Assembly (NCBI GenBank): GCA_018806985.1
Contig: JADANN010000359.1
Span: forward strand, 1,302,001 to 1,366,000
Length of the DNA stretch: 64,000 bases
Source of the DNA: Angiostrongylus vasorum
Lineage: Eukaryota; Nematoda; Chromadorea; Rhabditida; Metastrongylidae
Direction of reading: 5' to 3'
Both the position numbers and the translations under genes were made by a program. Below the pieces are notes generated by a model. That model saw nothing but the letters and a program-made list of their open reading frames with translations, did no database searches and was not told the origin of the DNA. Of this stretch, positions 11,190 to 23,437 are shown piece by piece (within the stretch, counting starts at the first letter, position 1; each line of letters opens with the position of its first letter).

Positions 11190-14100
11190 CCTGTAGATTT
11201 GGTCTAAATAAGCGTTGCAGAACGAAACTGCTAAGTTTTCTTCCTCCATGGTCTCGACATCTACTTCATAGTAAGGTGGATTAAGTGTTCCATAAGTCAT
11301 ACCGTACTCAGCAATATGGTTTGCAATCTCGAATGCCCTACAAATTTTTGATAAGGGGAATTATCGCCAGATACTGTGAACAAAAAAGAATTACTATCTT
11401 GATAAAAGTTGGCTTTAGCTGTTCAATACTATTTCGGCGACCATACTTTCCAAATTCAATACAAAAACATACCGGTGGTTATAACAACTGAATTCGAAGT
11501 CAATGATGAGTAATCTTTTTGCATCAACTACACCATTTTCATCAAAAACCTCGTCAACAACGTCCCTTAGAAGGATATTCGATGGCATTGTGTCCTGATG
11601 ACAGAATACGGATGGACTTTTCTGCAGATTTAGAAATCTCTCGACTTCTCCAATTTCCTTTTCAAGTTCATCCACTGTGAGTACATCGGGAAACTGAAAT
11701 AAACTTTACTGTAAACAAATGGTATAAGAGGTATTCATCGTAATGGAATGGGGGGACGCAGTGGTTGGTGATGCAGTCCATTATGAAGCAAGATGCTGGT
11801 TCGACCTATCCTCTACGCTCTAATCTAATCAACGTGGAGACGCCTTAGTTCGGCTATCCTCAAGATTGCAAGGAGAATCGAGCATGACCTGCATTCAACG
11901 ACAGTCAAAAAAAAGATGAAGTCCACAAGCAGCAGCCGAAACAATATTCGAAATATTTGAGGACTTTTGTGGAGAATGAATGCAAGGGAAACGAAATGAA
12001 TACAAGAAGTGCTGGGATCCGCACAATAGACTTGATGTGGGTCACGTACTAATTATGTTATAATTCATTTTAATATCTAACACAACTTTAGAAATTAATA
12101 ATCGAGACTAACCAATACGTCCGCTGCAACGGCCGTTTTCACCAGATTCAGTGATTCACCACCATTGCTCTTGTACTTCTGCAACCACGAATGAACAAGT
12201 GGAATGTACTGTGGGTATTTGGGCAACGGCATTTCGATATTGTTCAATTTTGCTATCAAACTCGCAATAGCAGGAACAAATCTTAAACGTTTCTATGTAG
12301 TCTGTTCAGTGAACAAGAAGTGTATACTGTGTTTATAGCTTTTTTTTTCATGGCTGACGTCTCGATTATATCAGTAAAATCGGAACTGCAATGATTTAAG
12401 ACAATTGTCCCCAACACAGTTATTCTTCAGTAAGTTTTCAGAAACGTGACCATTCACAAACTTGGTGGTTTTTCACTCTGTGAAAGCAACAACTGCGCTG
12501 GAAAAGCCCCATTCAAATCATGGTGCTCTGAAGGTAAAGATATCACCCAAACGTCACCCACAATAAAAAGCCATTTCCAACGTGTAAAAGTTCATCAACA
12601 AGTCAACATATTTTATGTGAAATCCTATCACAAGGATGCTGAGATATGAGCAAAATTCGGAACTCGGGTGGGCTTCCAACCCGCAAGTACCCTTCTGAAA
12701 ACCCATGTCCTACCCAGTACACCAATCGAAGCCCTTGCTTTGCCTTTTCATCAGACAGTTCTTTAACGTAATGTTGCGATCACCAATCACTCTAGATTGC
12801 AGCTTCAGTTTAACTGAGTTCAGCGTCGATAGTGGTCCACAGATCACTGCCGTTAACGCGTAATTGCTGGTCGCACCATTAAAGTAAAAACAGTGGTTGG
12901 AAGGAAGGCAAAGCAAGAGCCCCTGGTTGGTGTGGTGGATAGTACGCGAGCCGTCGGAGAGAATAATCGCGTGTTCGGACACTACCTGAGGTTTCGGGTT
13001 TTGCTCATATCCCGGCGCCCTTGTGGTCCTATTACACATAGAACTCTGTCATGAAGAAAGAATAGGCAATAAATTAAAAATTAAACATCGTGATTTCAAT
13101 ACATTTCAACAGGATTTAAACCACATGGAAAAAGGCTGACTACCTGCGATCGTATATTTCCTCTTTCTTAAGAGTTCGACTTGGAATAAACTCTTCAATA
13201 CGGCCTCCGGGGAAGATACCTAGAAGTTTCGGTCCATAGCCATGTGCTGAAAGTTGAGATACTCGTATAGAACACGAGATCAATGTGTTGATCCACTAAC
13301 TCATGACGATACTACTATTTCTCATCCTCTTCTCTTCTCAAGCAAACATATTCACTGTCTCAAACGTTACGCAACATTGTCTTACTATCCCTGACAAGAG
13401 CAACTTTCACTAACTGCGCCTTATAGGAGGGAGGCAGAGTGATTTCTACTAAAATGCATTAAATTACTTACTTCTCAATGAGGACAACTTTTGTAGAAGA
13501 ATAAAATGACACGAACCGTTCAATTTCATGAAAACAGCGATTTCCATCATTAATTGCATACTGCTTGTCTGTGTTTGTATTCTAAGAATGACAGAACGGG
13601 GCTCCTCGCCAATAACCGAGACTTCAGAAGAAAGCACACAGCGAAAAACCAAATTTGTTAACCCACCACTGAAAGAAAAAGAGATGCCGTGACAATGTGA
13701 ACTACTTTGTGGAACCGACTACGATGGAAAAGCCGTCAATGAATGCTCCACACCCATTTACGTAAGAAAGACAACAACTCCAGTGAGCTAGAGACATGCT
13801 TAGCAGAAATAAAGAATACAGTAAAATTCATCTCAACCTATTTCTTCAATTTCATAAAATATTTGACGTATGGGGACTATTCAATATAAAATGAAGACAA
13901 CACGCTAATTAATGTGATAGCAATGTTCGGCAAAAGGTGAAGTGTCTAAGAAAAGCCCAAATGCAAAAAGGGAAAGGGATGGATCCAAAAACTGCTGATG
14001 TCTTCTTGAAATAAATGATTCATGTGCGGACAGGTTATTCAGCCCACAGAATACTAATACTAAATTATGAGGCACTACGTTAAAGATTTAGCATCTTATT

Positions 14101-14301
14101 TTTACACAGGATGGCAAATTATACTATGCCTAATTATTTGTATAGATAGCTTGACTAAATCACTTACCTTACCTTCTGTAGGGAAAACTGTGAATTACTG
14201 ATCTGCCTCCAGACTCCACCCAAATATTCTGCACACAGTTCTCTAGCCTTATTTACAATAGAACCGTCCACATCGGTCGGTTTGAACTTAGAAAACATGT
14301 C
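11190..14301 (-). CDS. Choline/ethanolamine kinase (6 exons, C-terminus missing)
   Basis: Six exons fit in phase: 14168-14301 (ATG at 14296-14298), 13472-13668, 13144-13246, 12113-12281, 11473-11693 and 11190-11337. The product would phosphorylate choline or ethanolamine with ATP, the first step of the CDP-choline (Kennedy) pathway, in the cytosol. Landmarks in order: [24 protein letters not shown] (nucleotide-binding loop region); [20 protein letters not shown]; the Brenner phosphotransferase motif [13 protein letters not shown] with catalytic Asp and Asn; and [12 protein letters not shown], the choline kinase motif with the metal-binding Asp; then [12 protein letters not shown]. The kinase core is complete and shows no stop or frameshift. 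The last roughly 60 residues, normally carrying an HxFWGLW-like helix, were not located with confidence to the left of 11190. The second donor at 14161-14167, not the overlapping upstream one, restores the frame. The acceptor of exon 4 is AAG, unusual for nematodes. Introns hold SINE copies. Confidence 0.88.
11750..12065 (+). mobile_element. SINE D copy in a choline kinase intron
   Basis: Head GGGGGGACGCAGTGGTTGGT, B box TGGTTCGACCTATCC, tail AAGTGCTGGGATCCGCACAA. Between exons 4 and 5. Confidence 0.72.
12598..13035. mobile_element. Inverted pair of SINE C copies in a choline kinase intron
   Basis: Minus-strand copy at about 12598-12765 (GATTGGTGTACTGGGTAGGA, tail TGCTCATATCTCAGCATCC) and plus-strand copy at about 12885-13035 (GGTTGGTGTGGTGGATAGTA, B-box-like GTGTTCGGACACT), separated by about 120 bases. 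They could form a hairpin in the pre-mRNA between exons 3 and 4. Confidence 0.65.
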
Positions 14302-14312
14302 CTGAAATAGTC
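14299..14312 (-). promoter_or_regulatory. Probable spliced-leader trans-splice acceptor
   Basis: Read on the minus strand, a CTATTTCAG acceptor ends at 14302, only three bases (GAC) before the choline kinase ATG at 14296-14298. A good 3' splice site directly before the first in-frame ATG, with no coding exon recognised upstream, is the usual look of an SL1 acceptor in nematodes. It could instead be a normal acceptor following a non-coding first exon. Confidence 0.45.
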
Positions 14313-14421
14313 AAAGTGCATCAATAAGTACAACTAGCTTCCATCAGGAAGCTCTTGTCAAGTAAGCCTTAATCTACTTTGCCCGAAGGGTATCAGAAAT
14401 TATGTCGTTACCCATCTTGAG

Positions 14422-14700
14422 GGCGCATGTAGTGCAGTGAGCGGAGACGCCCTGCAATACACACGGGCTCTAGCCCGGCGCCCAAGGCTCATCAAACTTT
14501 CCATACCTCTCCGGCGTCGGCAGATTGGTACCAGAGTTGTCTAGGAGGATAACAGCACTGGCTCGACACATCGGTAGGCCACCGCGAGTCATTGTAAAGG
14601 CCAGATATACATTCAGTCACCTCTAACGATGATTAATGCAGTCGAATGCATGGCGTATCCCTCAAGGATTGATCAACGCCGAGAGCTTTATCCTTTTAAC
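14422..14700 (+). mobile_element. SINE A copy
   Basis: Head GTAGTGCAGTGAGCGG and B-box-like GGCTCTAGCCC, tail ending in GCCGAGAGCTTTATCCTTTT. Directly upstream of the choline kinase start. Confidence 0.8.
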
Positions 14701-15347
14701 CATCTTGAGGTTAACTATGTATAACCCCGCTACTATTCCCCATATTCAAATACATCTAATACAAATGAAACTGACTACATAACTGAATCGCAGCACGTTC
14801 TAACAAGGGAATAGTAGTTTACTTGGCAAGACTACTCTTACTAATTACCGTTGTTTAAATTAATAAAACTAAAACCTCACCCTTTTCCACAATATTCAAC
14901 TGAGTACTCCAATTAATTATTAAAACACGTACAATTTTCACATAGACATTACATCCCGTTTTGCAAAAGAACTTGACTGAGTGTCACTGTTTGAACACAA
15001 AAAAAGCAAACCCGTCATCCTGTTCGACAAAAGCTCTCCTTGGATACACCCTGGACACGACCTTATAGCAAATAACAGGAACATAAGCAATTCCAAGTCG
15101 GCCCATCAACTTTTTTAAGCGTTAAAGCCTTTTTGGACTTTACTCCCTTCAGATGACAAGACAGCTAACCTCAGGACTTATTTTTGAAACTGTGCCACCA
15201 TCAGAAGAGGATCGAACCTGTTTCGGTAATCTTTTTGTTAGTAAAGTGTGTCTTGCTATGTTTTTGCATCGAAACTCCTTTCAGACTACAAAAACTTCCC
15301 CCCTTAACAGTAAAAACTGGATGAAAATGCAGTGCGGTCGACTATAG
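14701..15347. other. No gene recognised
   Basis: AT-rich sequence upstream of the choline kinase gene between two SINE A copies; may hold its promoter, but no element is evident. Confidence 0.4.
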
Positions 15348-15633
15348 GATAAAGGATAAAGCTCTCGGCGTTGATCAATCCCTTTAGAGATGCGCCGTGC
15401 ATTCGACTTCATTAAGCATCGTTTGGAGGTGACTGAATGCATATTTGGCCTCTACAATGACTCGCGGTGACCTGCCTATGTATCAAGCCAGTGCTGCTAT
15501 TGTCCCAAACAAGTCTGGCACCAATTTGCCGATCCCGGAGGGATGGAAGGCTTGGTGGGCCATGGGTGCGGGGATCGATTCCACGTGTGTATTGCAGGGC
15601 GCCTCCGACCACTGCGCTACACGCGCCCTTGTG
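15348..15633 (-). mobile_element. SINE A, representative full-length copy
   Basis: About 285 bases. Read on the minus strand: head GCGCGTGTAGCGCAGTGGTC, which fits the RNA polymerase III A box (TRGCNNAGTGG), and a B-box-like ATCGATCCCC-type segment some 30 bases on. The tRNA-unrelated body holds GGTGCCAGACTTGTTTGGGA and the tail ends in GCCGAGAGCTTTATCC. Both promoter boxes at one end and a constant tail define a tRNA-derived SINE; about 17 copies or fragments lie in this window. Confidence 0.82.
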
Positions 15634-16399
15634 GTCGACTAAATCCATTAATATTGAGGATCCAAAGTAGAAAACCTGATCTCGAACTTTTACTTGGCCA
15701 TGAAAGCAAACTACACTGACCAGCAAATATCGGAAAATTCTAGAACGACCAAGAAATTACAAAAAGAGAGGACCAAAAGACCGCTGATATAACTCCTCAC
15801 CAGGACAGAAGTAGATGTTTCGTTAGGAGAGTTCGGGTCAGGTGTCATCACGTCAGAAATTTATCCAAGACTCGATTGAAATCCACGCCTAAAAATCAGT
15901 ACTTAAAATAAAAGAACACTTAGCCATTTAGTTCATCCAATATTTAAAACACGTGGTACTCGGAGACACAGGAAAATATAAATCCAAGCTCAGGAGAAGG
16001 CTAGTAAATCATCGTCCCAAAAGAGAAATATCCACTCCATGAATTAGGAGTGCATGTTCGACTACGGAAATAGTAAAGACAATAGAATGGAACACTCTAG
16101 ATAAATGGTCCCAGTCTATCCTACAACTAGTCATTATTCGTGAAGTCCGTAAGTACACAACATTAGCCAGCAAATTTCTTTTTGTGCGACCGCTAGTAAG
16201 TAACAAAGTAGTAAAAGGCTATCCTGAATTGTGTGGACTACCTGGGAGTCTCGGAACGTACGATGTTCGATGGCATACTGTCAGAGAAAGTCACAAATGA
16301 AACAGAGGACCGAAATTATCACGTACCTGGTTGTAATATAATTCTAAATCCTCTGAAGATATCCGTTAACGAAAAAAGAAGCAAAAGAAAGAAAGCATA
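15634..16399. other. No gene recognised
   Basis: Short frames only (for example 16009-16206 minus). No repeat match noticed. Confidence 0.4.
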
Positions 16400-16760
16400 T
16401 TGATTAGTCATGCCGAGATTAAAGGAAAGTCGGTTTTGAAATATTGTTATTGCTCTTTTCTAGCTGATAATCACACCGACTTCTGAAGGATGAATTGTCC
16501 GGAAAAAAACAAGTCGTTATCACCAGACAATCACTACTATCAACAGCCAGCATCTTGTATAGAAGAGCATTATGGGTCGTTCAAGAGATGCTCCGCTGAG
16601 GAAAACCGAATCGATACGGAGGAGAAGACGCCGCATCGAGAAGAGCAATAACTGTGGACCATCGACTCGAACCATCGACTCTGATGAGGACGAAGACGTC
16701 GAAACGTTAGCCGAACAAAAATTACCTATCAACCTCGTGTAAGCTTATGAAAAAAAGGAA
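16400..16760 (+). mobile_element. Short hammerhead-bearing element
   Basis: Holds the Penelope-type extension (ATGCCGAGATTAAAGGAAAG, 16410-16429) on the left and a hammerhead-like motif at 16676-16713: CGACT, CTGATGA, G, stem II GACG-AAGA-CGTC, GAAA, CGTT, AGCCG. Stem I pairs except for one C-A mismatch. No coding capacity was seen. Confidence 0.55.
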
Positions 16761-18305
16761 TATGTATTGAAAGAAAAAACAGTCAAAGGATGTGATTTCA
16801 AGAAGAGTTTCAAATGTGGTAACAGCTATCAATTCATGACGGCAGAGAGCGGCTAAGCAGTTCAAAGGCGAGAAATTTATTCGAGGGTGACCAGCACGAT
16901 CTGATCATAAACGAACCTTCCAGATGGCACTAAACTGCGATCTGGCTATAAGAGCGAATCACTCTAGATTGTTGATGCAGGATTTTCACATTGAATATAG
17001 AAAGTATAGAAGTAGGATGTATCGGACCTTGGCGTTTGGACTCCGCGGATCAAGTGCTGGATGTCACCAGACGGCGATACGGCGTGGCCGGCATGACTGA
17101 CTATTCGCGTTTCGTGAGAACGTTCCATTCCACCACTGCTCTGGTTTCACGGTTATTCTAAGGAGTAAACCAGAACTAGTAGGAAGTGAAAAAAAGGGTG
17201 AAAAGATAGGAAATAAGGAATAAAAAGGAAGACAACCGCTGGAACGGAGGATCTCAGTCGGCGGTATCACGCCACGTGCCAGCAAACAAAGTACCGCTAC
17301 AGGACGCATTGCCCACCAAATCGGGATCGTACTCGATGGCGGTAATAGACCGATATCCGTCCTCTATAAAAGGGCATTGCCGAGTGAAGTTTCTTATTCG
17401 AACGGTGCTCCATCCTCTGGATTCGACTAGATGCGGCAACCATCACCCACACCGAGACGGCGACCAGCTGTGGACCATCGACTCAGATCAACGCAGCTCT
17501 AAGGAAGCAGAAGGCGACGAAACGTTAGTCGAACAAAAGTTTCATACCATCCTCGTGTCAACTCAATCATGAAAGCCAGTTAGTAGATGTTGAAGGCGTT
17601 ACCAGCCAACATGGTTCCACTTTATAAAATTTCATTCCTTACTACTGAAACTAGTTGGAAACGATAATCAAGAAGATCAAGCATAAGAAAAAGCGGTCAA
17701 TGATACCAAGATTGTGATGAACGAGGTGGACCCAGAAAAAACAAGATGACGACAGCCTCGTAAGAGAGCGGATGCCGATGAGACGGGTGTTCGAGGATTT
17801 TCGTCAAGAGGCATGGAAAAAATAACTCTGTTTCCCTGGTGACAACTGTAAAAAGCCCATGTTATTAAGGATGTCAATCTTTAAAAAGATTCATTAACCA
17901 TGAGCTTCGAATCGAACGTTCTCGAAAGTGAGTTTGCCTCTCAACGATCACATCAGCACAGAGTTTGGAACGCTTTCAATTAGAATGCAAACTATCGGAA
18001 TTGCGAAATTTTCATCAATTAGACTGAGGTCTTATTACCCTATCAAGACAGGAATTTGAGTCTCTTACTGGAAATCCCTATTTCGCATGAATTTAAGTGA
18101 AAATAATAGTTCAGAAGAGTTATACATTCCCTTACCGCAAAAAAGTAAAGCCACTTCTATGGGGCAGCTTAAGCACCAACTCCTCAAACTGTCTAAGTAT
18201 GGGGGAAAAAAACTGAAAAAAAAGTAATGTGCAGGAGGTAAAAGTTACACATCTCAAGATCGACAAGTTATCGGAAGTTTTCAGAAAGTAGTACCCTATA
18301 TGAGG
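16761..18305. other. Mostly unassigned, apart from the decayed hammerhead element
   Basis: Beside the element at 17440-17580, a pair of overlapping frames at 17064-17440 is unrecognised. 17585-18300 is AT-rich with nothing seen. Confidence 0.4.
17440..17580 (+). mobile_element. Decayed relative of the short hammerhead-bearing element
   Basis: 17470-17575 repeats the context of 16650-16760 (CTGTGGACCATCGACTC, then GAAACGTTAGTCGAAC). The first core box is changed to CTAAGGA and stem II is lost, so no ribozyme activity is expected. Confidence 0.45.
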
Positions 18306-18584
18306 TTCCGCATGTGTGGCGCAGTGCTCGGAGGCGCCTTGCACCACACGTGGAATCCATTCCCGTGCCCATGGCCCACCAAGCCTTCCATCCCTCCGGG
18401 CTCGGCACATTGGTACCAAACTTGTCTGGGAGGATAGCAGCACTGGCTCGATACATCGATAGGCCACCGCGAGTCATTGTAAGGTCAGATATGCATTCGA
18501 TCACCTCCAACGATATTTAATGAAGTCGAATGCATGGCGCATCCCTCAGAGATTGATCAACGCCGAGAGCTTCATCCTTTTACA
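18306..18584 (+). mobile_element. SINE A copy
   Basis: Head TGTGGCGCAGTGCTCGGAGG, tail GATTGATCAACGCCGAGAGC followed by TTCATCCTTTT; near full length. Confidence 0.8.
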
Positions 18585-18599
18585 TGAGGTATACTTTTG

Positions 18600-19235
18600 A
18601 CCAGAAAAATGACTGACGTTTTATTTGCATTCGCTATGGATAAGTATAAAAAAAACAGCATAAATCGCAAGATACTTCCAAATGCTGACAGCAATATGTT
18701 CGGATGGAAAAGCACTGTAAAACACTGCAAATAGTGGTATGCACATTACAAGATCGACAAAGCAAAGCCTCTCCTACAACGCTGTGATGTTCGCGATTCC
18801 TGTAATACAAAGCTGTTCGAATATGTGAAGTACCACATAACTGAGTGAATCACGTTAAAAATACATTCGGTATCTGAGAAAGGCCTAGGTAGATCTCCGA
18901 GACCACTGGGAATCTGTTCCATTCCTTACTGAAACATACTATATTGACCAAATTTGTCATTAAACAATCCCCTGTTTAAAGAAAGATGACCTAGGCAACC
19001 TCGTCGTTTAGAACGCGACCTAATCCCAAAGGTGCGCTTGCGACACACCCACTTGTAGCCTGATAGTTTTACTCACACAGCCCGGAAATCTCCCACTAGT
19101 GCTCCGAGCGCCATTGATTTGTTCCTCTAGGTTATGCTGTATTTCGCAACCTTTTACGGAATCGGCTGAATCTTTGGGAAAATGCACTCCAGTTGTCTAA
19201 ACAACGTGAAGAAAATCGCAGTTCTGCTTACGTAC
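18600..19235 (+). repeat. Repeat X, copy 4 (partial)
   Basis: Matches the inverse complement of 45740-46215 and the forward sequence at 37960-38200, for example around GGCCTAGGTAGATCTCC and CACACCCAC. Ends where RTE-B copy 2 begins. Confidence 0.6.
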
Positions 19236-20475
19236 TTGGATACTTGGACGGTCCGTCTGCGGATCCCTGCACATTTGCCGTTCGTATCATTCCCTAGCAA
19301 TCGTCGTCCATGGTGGTGGTTTTATTCGAGCATGGTGGCGCGTGAGAGTGTCATACCGTAATCTGTAAAATAACTGCAGCTGTGTCTACATCTGATTAAC
19401 TTCTGTTATGAATACGTCTGCCCAACGTGTAGTTGGGCATTCAAGAGGACGCCTGTATTCTTGTGGAGTCCACTGTACAGTTCTTTTCATCCATCTGTCG
19501 TCCGTTCTTCTCATTATGTGACCGGCCTATATGTGTTTCGCTATCCATGTATATTTTTCTGGATCCCGAAGATGTGACAGATTTCGAAGATCAGAGCTTC
19601 GTATTCCAGCTAGATATTGCGAGTGCCGGTTGCATTTCAGAAGATATCGATCAAGCGCTCTGTGAATAGTGCGCAGTATTCTTGACGTGGTTGAAGTATC
19701 AGCCCACGTCTCTGCACCATAACAGAGCGCTGGAATCGGAAAGGCGCGTGTGCGGATTTACGTGTCCCTGAGTTGATCGTTAGCTTCTTTGAGAGGTCCA
19801 AATGCAGCCTAAGCTGCTCTCCTTTTTCTGTCCATTTATTCGTTAATTTTATTCTCTATGTTCACTGATCGTCTAAGCTGTACGTACGAAGTGGTCTCTG
19901 CAATCAGAAAACCACCAGATTCAATTTGTTCTCCTTCGCACCATGGGTTTTTCATGAACTGGATCTTCTTTCGATTTATGCGTAGTCCGACCTTTTCCCG
20001 CCTCGTTAAGCTCATCGATCATAGTCTCTGCTTCACTGGTGCTTCCTGAGAAGGTGACGTTGTTGTCGGCGGAACGAAGGTTTGATAGGAGTTTTCCATC
20101 AATATGTATGCCTTTCTCATCCTAATCAAGTGACTTCGTAATCTACTGCAGTGCGGCACTAAACAGGCTTGGCGATATTGTGTAGCTTTTTCAAACTCTT
20201 TTTCCTATGGGTATGGTAGGAGGTCGATGGGAAAGTTGTATTTCAGCAGTGCAGTTCCGATAACAGTCAAGCGGAGTTTTTATTAGAACGGATCCACTCT
20301 TTGGTCGGCGAGCGCTGACAGCACTGCATCTGTTTCGAAACTGTCAAACCCTTTTCATAGTTAACAAAAGTTGTGACTAAGGGCAAATGAATGCGTCGTT
20401 TTCTTGTTCAGCAATCGCGAGGTTGTTAAATAGCATACATTTACTTCCATAGAAAAAATACAATACAATACAACA

Positions 20476-20512
20476 GTAGCTGACGTTTCGGCAGTATCGC
20501 CTTCGCCTTCTG
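20476..20512 (-). ncRNA. Truncated hammerhead-like motif in the left Penelope terminal repeat
   Basis: On the minus strand the hairpin GGCGATACTGCC is followed by GAAACGTCAGC, as in the right-hand copy at 23401-23437, but the CUGAAGA strand is disrupted, reading CTCAGAAGGC. The inverted terminal repeat seems to stop inside the ribozyme, so this copy is probably not self-cleaving. Confidence 0.5.
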
Positions 20513-23400
20513 AGGTTAATAGAAAGTCGATCCTGGGAACTGTTACAAGATGTGCCAGCAAAATACTTTCAACTTGTGAAGGGAAGCGTTGTCACTAAGA
20601 CAAAAGACTGTCTTAGCTAGACAGCAAATCAACTTTCTCCGCCGCTGTTTTCAACATCGAGTCGTGCCAAAGTTTATAAAAAGAAAGCGACTTCACGAGA
20701 TATGACGGTCTACCAGAGGACAGCCAACAAGTACGAGGCATCGAAATGGAACTACTTCGAGCTGCACTACGAAGCAAGCAGATTGCCAGAATGAAGAAGT
20801 GTGCGACAGAAGGAACAATTTTGTGCTTTGTATTTGGAGGATCGCCTCTGGACGAGAATAGTTGGTGGGTCAATATTGATATGCGATTTTATTAGGTCTA
20901 ATGCCAAAACAACCTTGCAACGAAAATTCGGAAAGCTCTTTTGGGTAATTCACATGTCTCAGCTTCAAGAAAATTCTACCGCAAACAAATTCTTCACGGT
21001 TCTGATAATAGTCAAAATAGGGTTGATAATGCACCAGTGAAAATCTAGGGTCACCGTGATTGGGGGCATAACAATACCTGAGAGTGCGCGTTCGCTATTA
21101 GAATTGGGCCCAAGCTTTGCACCATCACAGTCCCATTTCTAAAACGACCCTGCGTAGGATAGCATGTAACCTTTATGAGCTTCAAGATCGACTCCGCTAT
21201 CAGGCCAAACAAGAAACATCAAATAGAGATAGAAAATCAAGAGGCGGCGTCACTACCACCATCTCCTTTCCCTAGAACGTTTTTAGACAGCAGGACCCCT
21301 AACGACGGAACTGACACAAAATTCCGCATGTTTTCGGACGGCGTTCTCAAGACCCTTAATCATTACCGCGATAGAAAGTTTATCTCTAACCTTACAGCCG
21401 CACAAAAAATGTGGCATGCGAGAAATTAGAGAATTAATAAACTCAAAAACAATAAGATTGTCTGTTAGTGATAAGGGGGAGAGTTCGTAGTTATTCCTCG
21501 CCAGCTGGATGTTGAGATAACAGAGGAACATCTTAGTGATGCTACCCTTCTATCGCCCATCCTCTGAAAAGGAATATAAAAGTCAATACCGAAAGCTAAA
21601 CAATCAATGGGTCAGTGTGGCAAAGGCTGCAGGTTTAAAACCATCGGTTATTTCGCACTTTAAAATCGATACACCAACATGTCCCGTCCTATACCTACTT
21701 ATTAAAACACATAAGTTGGTATCACCTGATGATCTTGCGTCAACCAATCCGTCATCATTTAAGGTTAGACCCATCATCAGCTGTGTAGACGGGCCAACGG
21801 ATAGAATAATCTGGTTTTTAAGCCTAATACTTACCCAGTTGCTTAACCATATTCCAGCTCACCTCACAAACACCCAAATGTTCCTAGAACGTCTACGTAA
21901 CGCGTCTCCTAATAACGCGTACGTGATGGAGTCCTTCGACGTTACTGCGTTGTACACCAACGTATCGAATGACTCCGCAATGCAAGCCATCTTCGAACTT
22001 CTTGTTGAACATGAAGGAAGAATAAATATGCATGGCTTGTCCATCCAGCAGCTAATGGCTCTCCTAAAGGAGTGCCTAAATTGCTCGATTTTCAGATGGT
22101 CTGGGAAATATTTCGCGCAAATAAGGGGGTTGGCTATGGGACAGCGACTGGCACCAAGCCTTGCCATTGTGTTTATGTCTAAGATAGAAGCCCCCTGCTC
22201 TCGATCTCCGGCCACTACTCTACTGCAGATATGTAGATGATTGTTTTGTCATCTTCTCTACGCAGGAGGAGATGGACAAATGCTTTGAATTATTGAACGA
22301 GCAGTCTGAGTACATTAAGTTCACCCGGGAGAAACCGAGAAAAAGACTGGCTTCCGTTTTTTAAACGTCCAAATAAACCTATCAAGTAGCGGTTACCTGA
22401 CAAAGTGGTACCGAAAAGCCAACTAACAAGAACATCCTTGTTCATTTCCTTTCTTCCCACCCTTCACACACAAAGAGGGCGCTTGTGAGAAACATGTTTC
22501 GAACAGCCACCTCTGTGTGCACAACCAGGGAACTAAAGGAAGAATCGCGAGACTTGGCTCGGCAAATAGCCATCTCCAATGGCTACGAAATAGTAACCCC
22601 ACGAGAAAAGGTTAGAAGAACAGTGACGCCCCCAAAACCAATGGTTTGGCCGAAAAAAAGAAAAAGTCCCGTTTATCTTGACCTTCATTAGCGATTAAAT
22701 AAGTGTAGCAGCAAAGCGATGCTTAAGAAAGGCAGATCTAGAGGAATCAGCAGCGATAGTTGAAATACTACCTGGTACTCTACGTCGTCAGTTAGTTCGT
22801 AACCGCCTGTATGACCGTCTGTGTGAAACACCAAACTGCGTAATCTGCCCTTACGGCAGGGGACGGTGATTGCATGAGTTCAGGTACGATATACCTGATC
22901 TCTTGTAATAATTGCGGAGATGAATCTGTTGCCGAAACGGGCAGGCCTTTTGTGTATCCGTATAAAAAGAACACCTAGATGGCAAACGAAAACTAAGACA
23001 AAGTACGCCACTAGGCACGCATAGGATACAAAAGCACAGCAGGGGACGATTATCCTCAATATCCTTGCGCAGGAGACTAGAACACCAGCGCGAAAACTTC
23101 TTGAGGCTTTTTGGATAAATGCCAAAAACCCTACAAATGAATAGCAGGGATGAATGCCCAGAGGTCATACGCGACCTGACCCCGTATGTTCGCATCAATT
23201 TCTGATGTGGGATGGTGCAGTCATCAACCTTATGCGACCATAATCAGCTGTTCTAATCTTCCTCATTGGAAGGCACGTAAAAAAGCGGTGAGTTTTTTCG
23301 AGAAGCTGTTGACCATGTAATTACCATAGAGTTTTTCGTCTTTTTGTAAGTGTCATTGAAGCGTTTGGCCTAATAAATTGTATGTCAGTATACCCTTCCA

Positions 23401-23437
23401 GGCTCTGAAGAAGGCGATACTGCCGAAACGTCAGCTA
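23401..23437 (+). ncRNA. Hammerhead-ribozyme-like motif, right Penelope terminal repeat
   Basis: The order is GGCT, CTGAAGA (matches CUGANGA), one unpaired A, hairpin GGC-GATACT-GCC, GAAA, CGTC, then AGCT. GGCU and AGCU can pair as stem I (one wobble), and cleavage would follow the GUC at 23430-23432. Stem III would be minimal (ACGU), which is known for Penelope-encoded hammerheads that act as dimers. The extra A after the first core box departs from the textbook fold. Confidence 0.68.

Noticed and set aside
19433..19669. Plus-strand frames over RTE-B copy 2 (also 5612-6183)
   Set aside because: They are the reverse side of the RTE-B 3' region; the real coding direction is minus.
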